From Syntrophaceae bacterium UBA1062 (GTDB taxonomy: Bacteria; Desulfobacterota; Desulfomonilia; UBA1062): a stretch of DNA of 24,455 bases. Every line of letters starts with the position of its first letter. The first letter of the stretch is position 1. Below are positions 15,841 through 22,579 of this stretch, in pieces. The notes below the pieces were generated by a model, which saw only the letters and a program-made list of their open reading frames with translations, was not told the DNA's origin and ran no database searches. The translations under genes were made by a program, and so were the position numbers. The DNA is taken from contig DCDF01000255.1 in assembly GCA_002316295.1 (NCBI GenBank), positions 10,566-35,020 on the forward strand. The letters are read 5' to 3'.

Positions 15841-16866
15841 ATGGAAAAGAGACAGAGCAAACGGCAGAAAACCCCTTCCCGGGGAAAACTCTTTGCACAC
15901 GCACGAATCGCTGAGAGATCCCTCAGGCTTCCCGTCCTGGACATCTCCATCGGGGGGATGGGAGTGCTTGTGACCGACGGCTTCTCCCTGCTTCAGGAAG
16001 GCGCTGATATCCTGATCGAGACCCTGGAGAACGAGGGCGCCGTGATCGCCACCGGCATCCACGGACGGATCGCCTACCTCGGCCCGGGCGTGCCCACACG
16101 AGCGGGGATCGATTTCGCACCCGCGGAGACACCCATCGAGGCCTACGCGAAGCTCCGCTGCACCAGAGGCGAAACAGGGAAGCTCATCACAGACAAAGAA
16201 GAAATCATGCGCATCTTCAGCGAGGTCAAAAAATGGTCGAGGGGCTTCGGCGACATGCTCATGATCCACAAACAGAAGGCCATCCCTGCGGAGTTCTTTT
16301 ATCTTCGCCCCAATATCGACAACATGGTCCTGCGGATCGTGAGGATCTCCGAGTTCAGGCTGCCCTTCCAGCCTCAGCCGGGCTGCGTGTACCCCTTTTA
16401 CCTCTTCAAGGGCATCAACGTCATGCTCTTCCATGCAAAGGTCCAGGACATCATCAAGAACATCCTGGAAACCACCTGGCCTGAAACCCTCCAGCACATC
16501 AGCAGACGGAGCGTGCTCAGATACTTCGTCACGGGCGAGCAGCCCATGACCGCAACCATCGTGCACCCCCTCGTCTCAGAGAGGATACGGGTCCTTGTCT
16601 GGGACATCAGCATTGAGGGGATGGGGGCCGAGATTCTCGAAGGGAACGCCCCCGTCATCGAGGGCATGAGTCTGCCCGAGATCTCGATCGATCTGCCCAC
16701 GGGCACCGTGAAGACCGTCGGGATCGTCCGCTCGGTCAGGAACGAAACCGTCATGGACAAGACCCAGCTCGGCGTCGAGTTCATCGACGGCTCGGAGAAC
16801 TACCGCGACAGGATCCTGGGGTATATCCTCGAACGCGACTTTCCTCCCGAGACGATTACCGCATAA
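15841..16866 (+). CDS. c-di-GMP receptor candidate: two PilZ motifs around a YcgR-N-like domain
   Basis: 341 residues, no signal peptide or membrane helix. Both parts of the PilZ signature occur twice. They are Arg4-x3-Arg8 with Asp34-x-Ser36-x2-Gly39 (DISIGG), and Arg223-x3-Arg227 with Asp255-x-Ser257-x2-Gly260 (DISIEG). Between them, about 130-215 (MLMIHKQKAIPAEFFY onward) resembles the N-terminal YcgR/PilZN domain that precedes PilZ in flagellar brakes. The family binds cyclic di-GMP and alters motility, exopolysaccharide export or transcription. The region 15584-15840 upstream has only an AT-rich stretch (about 15795-15830) where a promoter may lie. The ribosome site is weak (GAAGAA). An ATG at 15828 is out of frame. 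Confidence 0.85.
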   Translation: MEKRQSKRQKTPSRGKLFAHARIAERSLRLPVLDISIGGMGVLVTDGFSLLQEGADILIETLENEGAVIATGIHGRIAYLGPGVPTRAGIDFAPAETPIEAYAKLRCTRGETGKLITDKEEIMRIFSEVKKWSRGFGDMLMIHKQKAIPAEFFYLRPNIDNMVLRIVRISEFRLPFQPQPGCVYPFYLFKGINVMLFHAKVQDIIKNILETTWPETLQHISRRSVLRYFVTGEQPMTATIVHPLVSERIRVLVWDISIEGMGAEILEGNAPVIEGMSLPEISIDLPTGTVKTVGIVRSVRNETVMDKTQLGVEFIDGSENYRDRILGYILERDFPPETITA

Positions 16867-17140
16867 TATTTCCCCGCACGCATTTCCGCTGAGTATTGCT
16901 GAAATGAGGTGTCCCTGAGGCAGAGCAGCGGGACGTCAGGAAAGCTGTTTGATTCTCCCCCTCTCCTGTATCCTTCCCTGAAGGGGCGGAGGAAGAACAG
17001 AAAACCCTTTTAAGCCAAGCTTGAGAGGCATAATCCGGATGAAAGCCGTACCGCGTCCGCACGGAGAATGGGGGCCTGTATGACACCGGAAAAACACGAG
17101 TGAAGACAGGAAAATGAAGGGCGCTCACCGCATGAGGCTT

Positions 17141-18148
17141 CTACACCCGATAGTAGTCACGGTACCAGCGGATGAAACGGCCGATGCCTTCCTCCACGGG
17201 AATGCGCGGCGTGAAGCCCACGGCGCTCTCCAGGTCCCGCGCGTCCGCCCAAGTGGCAACGACATCGCCTTTCTGCAGCGGGAGCAGGTTTTTTCTGGCC
17301 TTTTTCCCGATGGTGTCTTCCAGCACACGAATGAAATCCATGAGCTTCACCGGCCGCGAGCCGCCGATGTTGTAGATCCGATAAGGGGCGGAGCTCGTTC
17401 CCGGGTCGGGGCTCAGGCCGTCCCAGGACGCGCTCGGCTCCGGGATGACGCGCATCACGCGCACGAGCGCCTCGATGATGTCGTCCACGTAAGTGAAATC
17501 CCTCTCCATGTCGCCCCGGTTGTAGATATCGATGGCCGAGTCTTCGAGTATGGCCTTGGTGAACTTGAACAGCGCCATATCCGGCCTGCCCCAGGGCCCG
17601 TAGACGGTAAAGAACCGAAGCCCCGTGCAGGGGAGCCCGTAGAGGTGCGCGTAGGTGTGGGCCATGAGCTCGTTCGCCTTTTTCGTCGCAGCGTAGAGCG
17701 AGACCGGATGATCCACGTTGTCGTGGACGGAAAAAGGCATCTTTGTATTGGCGCCGTAGACCGACGACGAGGATGCGAACACCAGGTGAGGAACTCTTCT
17801 CGACCTGCAGCCTTCGAGGATGTTCATAAACCCCGTGATGTTCGAGTCGATATAGGCATACGGGTTTTCCAGGCTGTATCGGACGCCGGCCTGGGCCGCC
17901 AGATGAACCACCGCATCGAAGGTCTGTTCCGCAAAGACCGCCTTCATCCCCTCGCGGTCCACGAGGTCGAGCCTGCGGAACACGAAACCGGGCAGTTTCC
18001 GGAGGATGTCCAGACGGTCGGCTTTCAGCTGCGGGTCGTAATACGCATTGAGGTTGTCGATCCCGAAGACCTGATTTCCCTCTTCAAGGAGCCGCTTCGC
18101 AAGATGAAAGCCGATGAAGCCGGCCGCACCGGTCACGAAAACATGCAT
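17141..18148 (-). CDS. NAD-dependent nucleotide-sugar epimerase, UDP-glucuronate 4-epimerase type
   Basis: 335 residues. An extended SDR with G7-AAGFIG13 for NAD, DNLNAYYDPQLK (31-42), the SSSSVYG segment (126-132) and the catalytic Tyr152/Lys156 (YAATK). The stretch TVYGPWGRPDMALFKF (181-196) is characteristic of UDP-glucuronate 4-epimerases (CapI/LpsL type), which make UDP-galacturonate for capsule or LPS. UDP-glucose 4-epimerase is the less likely alternative. The ribosome site AGAGGAGG precedes the ATG. It follows the HAD gene by 46 bases on the same strand; no glycosyltransferase is near. The 274 bases between it and the PilZ gene show no gene. Confidence 0.92.
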   Translation of the reverse strand: MHVFVTGAAGFIGFHLAKRLLEEGNQVFGIDNLNAYYDPQLKADRLDILRKLPGFVFRRLDLVDREGMKAVFAEQTFDAVVHLAAQAGVRYSLENPYAYIDSNITGFMNILEGCRSRRVPHLVFASSSSVYGANTKMPFSVHDNVDHPVSLYAATKKANELMAHTYAHLYGLPCTGLRFFTVYGPWGRPDMALFKFTKAILEDSAIDIYNRGDMERDFTYVDDIIEALVRVMRVIPEPSASWDGLSPDPGTSSAPYRIYNIGGSRPVKLMDFIRVLEDTIGKKARKNLLPLQKGDVVATWADARDLESAVGFTPRIPVEEGIGRFIRWYRDYYRV

Positions 18149-18194
18149 TCTTTCCTCCTCTTGTGAGAATCACATCGTTTGAATTCCGATACAG

Positions 18195-18812
18195 TCAATA
18201 CAGAATCTCTGCCAGAGAGTAGATGTCCGGTATGGCCGCGGCGCCGGGGACCGGGACGTCGGAACCCACGAGCACCGTCTCCATGCCCATGTCCATGGCG
18301 GTGAGAATGTTGGCCGGCCGGTCGTCTACAATGACGCAGTCCCTCGGGTCGGCGCCGTAGAGCTCCACGAGCTTGCGGTATGGATAGATCCGGGGTTTCG
18401 GGATGTAATCCATGAACTCGATGGTGAAGAGGTCTGAGAACAGATCCAGCACATCCAGCGACCTCAGCACCCGCCTCACGTAGTCGACGGAGCCGTTCGA
18501 GAACACCACCATGTCGTGGGGGATGCCGGAGATAGTGTTCTTCAGCCGCTCGTCTCTGTGCAGGAGATCTTCGACCGGCACGTCGTGCACCTTTCTCAGG
18601 TAATCGTCAGGGTCCACCCCGTGATGCCTCATGAGCCCGCCCAGGGTCGATCCGTAGGCGCCGATATAGCGCTTTCTCAGCGCCTCAGACTCTTCACGTC
18701 CGATGCCGCACCAGGACATGACATACTCCTCGATCCTCGCGTTCACCAGGCCGAAAGGTCCTGTCCCTTTGGGATACAGAGTGTCGTCGACGTCCAGAAG
18801 GACCAGCTTCAC
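18195..18812 (-). CDS. HAD-family phosphatase, pyrimidine 5'-nucleotidase (SDT1/PhoX) type
   Basis: 205 residues starting at a GTG (18812) with AAGGAG 9 bases upstream. HAD motif I is DVDDTLYP (nucleophile Asp7, acid/base Asp9), motif II FSNGS, motif III the lysine in YIPKPRIYPY, and motif IV VIVDDRPANI. An alpha-helical cap of about 75 residues lies between motifs I and II. DxDDTLYP with FSN and a short cap is typical of the pyrimidine 5'-nucleotidase subgroup, so a nucleotide or sugar-phosphate substrate is likely. The gene follows ruvB after 78 bases that carry a GC hairpin, and may be read from the yebC-ruv transcript. Confidence 0.88.
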   Translation of the reverse strand: MKLVLLDVDDTLYPKGTGPFGLVNARIEEYVMSWCGIGREESEALRKRYIGAYGSTLGGLMRHHGVDPDDYLRKVHDVPVEDLLHRDERLKNTISGIPHDMVVFSNGSVDYVRRVLRSLDVLDLFSDLFTIEFMDYIPKPRIYPYRKLVELYGADPRDCVIVDDRPANILTAMDMGMETVLVGSDVPVPGAAAIPDIYSLAEILY

Positions 18813-18852
18813 GTATGTGTCTCCTTCATCACCGCCTTTTCCGTACCTTGCA

Positions 18853-18869
18853 GCGGCGGGAGGCGCCGC
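18853..18869. other. 6-bp GC hairpin between ruvB and the HAD gene
   Basis: GCGGCG (18853-18858) pairs with CGCCGC (18864-18869) around GGAGG. It lies 21 bases beyond the ruvB stop on the minus strand, without a T-tract. It may attenuate read-through from ruvB. Confidence 0.35.
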
Positions 18870-18890
18870 CCGTCCGAAGAGGCGGAGGGA

Positions 18891-19916
18891 TCATGTATCC
18901 TCGAATATCTCGAGCTGCCCTTTTTTCTCCCGCCTGCCCATGAGCCTGTATGCCTTGGCGCATACCTGGCGTCCCCGGGGTGTGCGCTTGAGATATCCGC
19001 TCTGAATCAGATAGGGCTCGTACACGTCCTCGATGGTGTCCTTGTCCTCGCCGATGGATGCCGCGAGCGATTCGATCCCCACCGGTCCTCCGGAAAAGGA
19101 GTCCATCATGGTGGCGATGATCTTGCGGTCCATCCTGTCGAGCCCGGTCTTGTCGATATCCAGTCTGGACAGGGCGGTGTCCGCGATCTCGGGCGTCACG
19201 GTGCCGTCGCCCAGCACGTCGGCGAAGTCCCGTACCCTGCGCAGGAGCCGGTTGGCGATCCGGGGGGTTCCCCTGGACCTCCGCGCGATCTCAGACAGGC
19301 CCTTCTCGTCGGCCTGGACGTTGAGGATCCTGGCTGTGCGCCTCAGGATCGTGCGCAGCTCGTCCTCGCTGTAGAACTCCAGGTGGCCGATGATGCCGAA
19401 GCGGTCTCTCAGAGGCGAGGTGATCATCCCGGCCCTGGTGGTGGCCGCCACCAGAGTGAATGGGTTGAGGTCGATCCGGATGGACCTGGCCGACGGGCCC
19501 TGCCCGATCACGATATCCAGCTTGAAATCTTCCATGGCGGGGTAGAGGATCTCCTCGGCCGTCTTCCCGAGCCGGTGGATCTCGTCGATGAATAGCACGT
19601 CGTTCTCTTCGAGGTTGGTGAGGATTGCCGCGAGGTCGCCGGATTTCTCGATGGCCGGGCCGCTGGTGATCCTCAGGCCTACGTTGCGCTCATGGGCTAT
19701 GATGTGGGCGAGCGTGGTCTTGCCGAGGCCCGGAGGGCCGTAGAACAGGCAGTGGTCCAGCGCCTCCGAGCGGGCGTTCGCCGCCTTGATGAAGACCTCG
19801 AGGTTCTCCTTGAGCGCATCCTGGCCCACATACTCCTTGAGGCTCCGGGGTCGTATGGAGGCCTCGAAGTCGACTTCTTCCCTGTCTTTTGTGATTCCGG
19901 TCAATTCTTCTCTCAT
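18891..19916 (-). CDS. ruvB: Holliday junction branch-migration ATPase RuvB
   Basis: 341 residues, usual length. An AAA+ motor: Walker A GPPGLGKTT (60-68), Walker B LFIDEIH (108-114), sensor 1 in AATTRAGM, an arginine-finger region SPLRDRFG, and a winged-helix end (GGPVGIESLAASIGED and TPRGR). With RuvA it drives branch migration of recombination intermediates. Its ATG overlaps the ruvA stop in ATGA, so the two are translationally coupled. Confidence 0.98.
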   Translation of the reverse strand: MREELTGITKDREEVDFEASIRPRSLKEYVGQDALKENLEVFIKAANARSEALDHCLFYGPPGLGKTTLAHIIAHERNVGLRITSGPAIEKSGDLAAILTNLEENDVLFIDEIHRLGKTAEEILYPAMEDFKLDIVIGQGPSARSIRIDLNPFTLVAATTRAGMITSPLRDRFGIIGHLEFYSEDELRTILRRTARILNVQADEKGLSEIARRSRGTPRIANRLLRRVRDFADVLGDGTVTPEIADTALSRLDIDKTGLDRMDRKIIATMMDSFSGGPVGIESLAASIGEDKDTIEDVYEPYLIQSGYLKRTPRGRQVCAKAYRLMGRREKKGQLEIFEDT

Positions 19917-20482
19917 CGGACAAGTTCCTTCAGTGCGGCCCGGATGAGCCCCTCGACATTATCCGCTGTGACGCAGCCCACCGCGCGGCGCGCCTGGGAT
20001 TCCGCATAACCGAGCGACATGAGCGCGGCCACGGCGTCCTCGGATGCGTCCGCATGATGTCTGCCTCCGCCCGTGCCGTACTTTTTGGCGATCCGCTCCT
20101 TGAGCTCGAGCACGATGCGCTGGGCGCTCTTCCTCCCGATGCCCGGCAGACTGCTCAGATACCCGATGTTCTCGCTCACCACCTCCTCCAGGAAGCGTTC
20201 GGGCTCGATGCCGGATACGATGTTCATGGCCGTCTTCGGGCCAACGCCGGATACGCTCAGAAGCAGTGAGAATATCTCCTTCTGCCTGGGGTCGGTGAAG
20301 CCGTAGAGCTCGAGCGAATCCTGCCGCGCGATCAGCATGGTGTGAAAGGTGGCCTCTTCGCCACATGCGATCTTCCCGTCGATGCTGGAGGGCACATGGA
20401 TCCGATAGCCCACGCCCGACACCAGGAGGGTGACCTCCGTGCCCGTGCTCTGCACCACTTCGCCTCTGAGCATGCTGATCAT
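19913..20482 (-). CDS. ruvA: Holliday junction DNA-binding protein RuvA
   Basis: 189 residues. Domain I is the OB fold beginning MISMLRGEVV. Domain II has two helix-hairpin-helix motifs (LSVSGVGPKTAMNI at about 75-88 and LSSLPGIGRKSAQRI at about 109-123). Domain III is the small C-terminal RuvB-contact domain (about 145-189, AVAALMSLGYAESQARRAV). A tetramer holds the four-way junction for RuvB. The start has AAGGAG 8 bases upstream and overlaps the ruvC stop as ATGA. Confidence 0.98.
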   Translation of the reverse strand: MISMLRGEVVQSTGTEVTLLVSGVGYRIHVPSSIDGKIACGEEATFHTMLIARQDSLELYGFTDPRQKEIFSLLLSVSGVGPKTAMNIVSGIEPERFLEEVVSENIGYLSSLPGIGRKSAQRIVLELKERIAKKYGTGGGRHHADASEDAVAALMSLGYAESQARRAVGCVTADNVEGLIRAALKELVR

Positions 20483-20976
20483 CGCGCGAGCTCCTTCATG
20501 CGCCGCGACGAGCAGTGACAGAGCCCGACAGCCAGCGCATCGCTCGCGTCCTGCGGCACCGCGGAGCCCTTGGGAATACGCAGGACCGCCGCAATCACGG
20601 CCCCCACCTGCTCCTTGCCTGCCCTTCCGTATCCGCAGGCCGCCTTCTTGACCTCGGTGGGGGTGTACTCGAAGACCGGGATATCCAGCAGGCTCGCGGC
20701 AAGAATGACGGCGCCCCTGGCCTGCCCCAGCTTGAACGCGGACTGGACGTTAAGCGCGTGGAAGGTCGCCTCGACAGCGACCTCTGCGGGGTGGTACCGC
20801 CTGAACAGCTCGGTCATGTCGACAAAGATCTCTCTGAGCCTTTTGGACAGTGACTCGGCCCTCGGCCTTATCGTCCCGTGGGCCACGTATGCCAGCGAGC
20901 CCCGGGGGTTTTCTCTGATTTCGAGCACTCCATAGCCTGTTGTGCGCGTTCCCGGATCAATACCGCAGATGATCAT
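20479..20976 (-). CDS. ruvC: Holliday junction resolvase RuvC
   Basis: 165 residues. The RNase H-like nuclease motifs are intact: Asp7 (GIDPGT), Glu69 (AVEATF) and Asp143/Asp146 (DASDALA). It cuts four-way junctions symmetrically after RuvAB. The ATG shares a base with the yebC stop (TGATG), and there is only a weak ribosome site, so translation probably depends on coupling to yebC. Confidence 0.97.
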   Translation of the reverse strand: MIICGIDPGTRTTGYGVLEIRENPRGSLAYVAHGTIRPRAESLSKRLREIFVDMTELFRRYHPAEVAVEATFHALNVQSAFKLGQARGAVILAASLLDIPVFEYTPTEVKKAACGYGRAGKEQVGAVIAAVLRIPKGSAVPQDASDALAVGLCHCSSRRMKELAR

Positions 20977-21725
20977 CAGCCCTGCATCTGAGCCATCTCT
21001 TCGTCGGAAATGTCGAAGTTCGAAGAAATGGACTGGACATCGTCAAGCTCCTCCAGCGCATCCAGCAGCTTCAAAGTCTGCTGCGCCTGTTTGCCCGACA
21101 GGTTCACGTTTGTCTGGGGAATCATCTGGACTTCCAGCTGGCTGTACTTCACGCCCTTTTTCTCGAGAGCGTCCCTCAGCGTTTCGATGTCGTCGGGTGC
21201 GGTGATGATCTCGAACGAATCGCCCTCGTCCGTGATGTCCTCAGCCCCGATCTCCAGCGCCAGATCGTAGAGCGCCTCTTCGTCCACCGCATCCTTGGGT
21301 ATGGAAGCGAAGCCCTTTTTGTTGAACATCCAGCTTACGCAGCCGGTCTCGCCCAGGTTCCCGTTATACTTGGAAAAGAGATGCCGTATATCGGCCACCG
21401 CCCGGTTCTTGTTGTCCGTGAGCACGTTCACGAGCACAGCCACGCCTCCGGGACCGTACCCCTCGTAGGAAACCTCTTCCAGGTTGAAGCCTTCGAGCTC
21501 TCCGGTGCCCTTCTTGATGGCCCTCTCGATATTGTCTTTGGGCATGTTGGCGGCTTTGGCCGAAGCCACGGCGGACCGCAGGCGGGCGTTCCCCTCGATG
21601 TCGCCGCCTCCCATCCGGGCCGCGACCGTGATCTCCTTGATGAGCTTGCTGAAAAGCTTGCCGCGCTTCGCATCCGCAGCGCCTTTCTTATGTTTTATCG
21701 TGCTCCATTTATTGTGGCCGGACAT
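20976..21725 (-). CDS. yebC: YebC/TACO1-family protein
   Basis: 249 residues from the ATG at 21725 (AAAGGAGGG 6 bases upstream). MSGHNKWSTIKHKKGAADAK is the family's diagnostic start, and GPGGVAVLVNVLTDNKNR (about 90-107) is the conserved core. Relatives act as transcription regulators (PmpR) or help ribosomes through difficult sequences such as proline runs (TACO1). The frame is open to 21782, but the extra residues are not family-like. It leads the yebC-ruvC-ruvA-ruvB run, an order often seen in bacteria. Confidence 0.96.
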   Translation of the reverse strand: MSGHNKWSTIKHKKGAADAKRGKLFSKLIKEITVAARMGGGDIEGNARLRSAVASAKAANMPKDNIERAIKKGTGELEGFNLEEVSYEGYGPGGVAVLVNVLTDNKNRAVADIRHLFSKYNGNLGETGCVSWMFNKKGFASIPKDAVDEEALYDLALEIGAEDITDEGDSFEIITAPDDIETLRDALEKKGVKYSQLEVQMIPQTNVNLSGKQAQQTLKLLDALEELDDVQSISSNFDISDEEMAQMQG

Positions 21726-21753
21726 ACATACCCTCCTTTTCGCTACGCTCTGA

Positions 21754-21782
21754 TTTGTACCACAGAGCATGCAACGAGGCAA
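21754..21782 (-). promoter_or_regulatory. promoter of the yebC-ruvCAB run
   Basis: On the minus strand TTGCCT (21777-21782), 17 bases, then TACAAA (21754-21759). Each box matches four of six consensus bases with ideal spacing. The start would be near 21747, giving a leader of about 22 bases. Confidence 0.5.
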
Positions 21783-22239
21783 GTTTCCGCGTCATGCTGC
21801 AGTACAGTCATAGCGAACCATATATGCTCGGTTTCATGGAAAATCAACTGATTCTCTCATAGCCTCGATCATACATTTCAGTGCCCACGTCGGCGTGGAA
21901 AACGCTCAGGATTCCCGCATGCTGTGCGGTTCACGAAGCGGTCGTTTCTCAAAGTGCGCTCTGAGAGAAACCCGGAAAGTGCATGCGCTGTCGGGACAAT
22001 GTGAAAATATCAGGAAAGAACCCTTGCGTTTGATCACCACAGGAGGCACCGCATCGCGGGAACTGCCGCACAAACCCCCGCTCCCTTCGGCCCGGCCATG
22101 CCCGATATCGGCCATGACAGACAATAAGTGATTTGTCGGACACATCATTGGCGGCCGCATACCGAAGACCCCGGCCGATTATTTTTTTTTGCCGGATCAA
22201 TCCATCCTTCCCTGCTCTCGTATCCTTCACTGGGAATGA
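21783..22239. other. gene-poor region, no convincing coding sequence
   Basis: Short reading frames on both strands (78 to 99 residues) have no ribosome sites and no family features. I see an inverted repeat GTTTCTC (21944-21950) with GAGAAAC (21965-21971). CGGCC/GGCCG (about 22153-22177) precedes a run of nine T (22182-22190) and could be a plus-strand terminator. CGGCCATG is repeated near 22095-22120. It could hold a small RNA or decayed gene; nothing in it proves either. Confidence 0.3.
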
Positions 22240-22354
22240 AACACACATATGTTTAGTGTGTAATATCGGATATCCAGTTAAATTATATTTTATCCATATA
22301 TTAAGCTAGTTAACGTTATTCGTTTTATGTTTATTTTTATTTGTGTATTTTAGA
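22240..22354. other. AT-rich block upstream of the 572-residue protein gene
   Basis: About 115 bases that are markedly AT-rich against a GC-rich background, with short palindromes (GGATATCC near 22270, GTTAAC near 22310). It ends directly at a consensus -35 box. It could serve as an UP element, a nucleoid-protein or regulator binding zone, or mark an insertion boundary. Confidence 0.45.
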
Positions 22355-22383
22355 TTGACATGGCCAAACACTTCCACTATATG
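22355..22383 (+). promoter_or_regulatory. strong sigma-70-like promoter of the 572-residue protein gene
   Basis: A consensus TTGACA (22355-22360), exactly 17 bases, then TATATG (22378-22383). The AT-rich upstream block would strengthen it. The start would be near 22390. Confidence 0.6.
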
Positions 22384-22389
22384 ACTGGA

Positions 22390-22579
22390 CATCTGTTATT
22401 CATGACAAGGGGCGTCAGGCGGCACTGACCGCATGTCCGACCCGGCCCGGAAAACGATCCCTCGATGCCGGAGAAGAACAGCGGAAGTGTGCCATTACGC
22501 ATGAGGTCTTTTCGAAAGGCTCGCAGCCTTTGCCTGCGGCGTTTCGAAACGGCCCAAAACACTGCTCGGAGGAATCAGC
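22390..22579 (+). other. 190-base structured 5' leader of the 572-residue protein gene
   Basis: Between the predicted transcription start and the ATG. AAAGGCT (22515-22521) pairs with AGCCTTT (22525-22531) around CGC. TTTCGAAA occurs at 22510-22517 and again at 22542-22549, and the two copies can pair with each other around a shortened version of that hairpin. The ribosome site GGAGG (about 22568-22572) lies downstream. I do not recognise a riboswitch class. Confidence 0.4.

Noticed and set aside
15609..15950. A 113-residue minus-strand frame downstream of the dienoyl-CoA isomerase gene
   Set aside because: Its stop falls inside the 3' hairpin, its start lies inside the PilZ gene on the opposite strand, and no in-frame start has a ribosome site.
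22153..22190. Possible plus-strand terminator (CGGCC/GGCCG stem plus nine T)
   Set aside because: The stem is only 5 bp with a 16-base loop, and no transcript is known to end there; kept only as a note in the region description.
21949..22248. A 99-residue minus-strand frame in the gene-poor region
   Set aside because: There is no ribosome site before the ATG, the composition is irregular and no conserved motif is visible; a real small gene cannot be excluded but is not supported.
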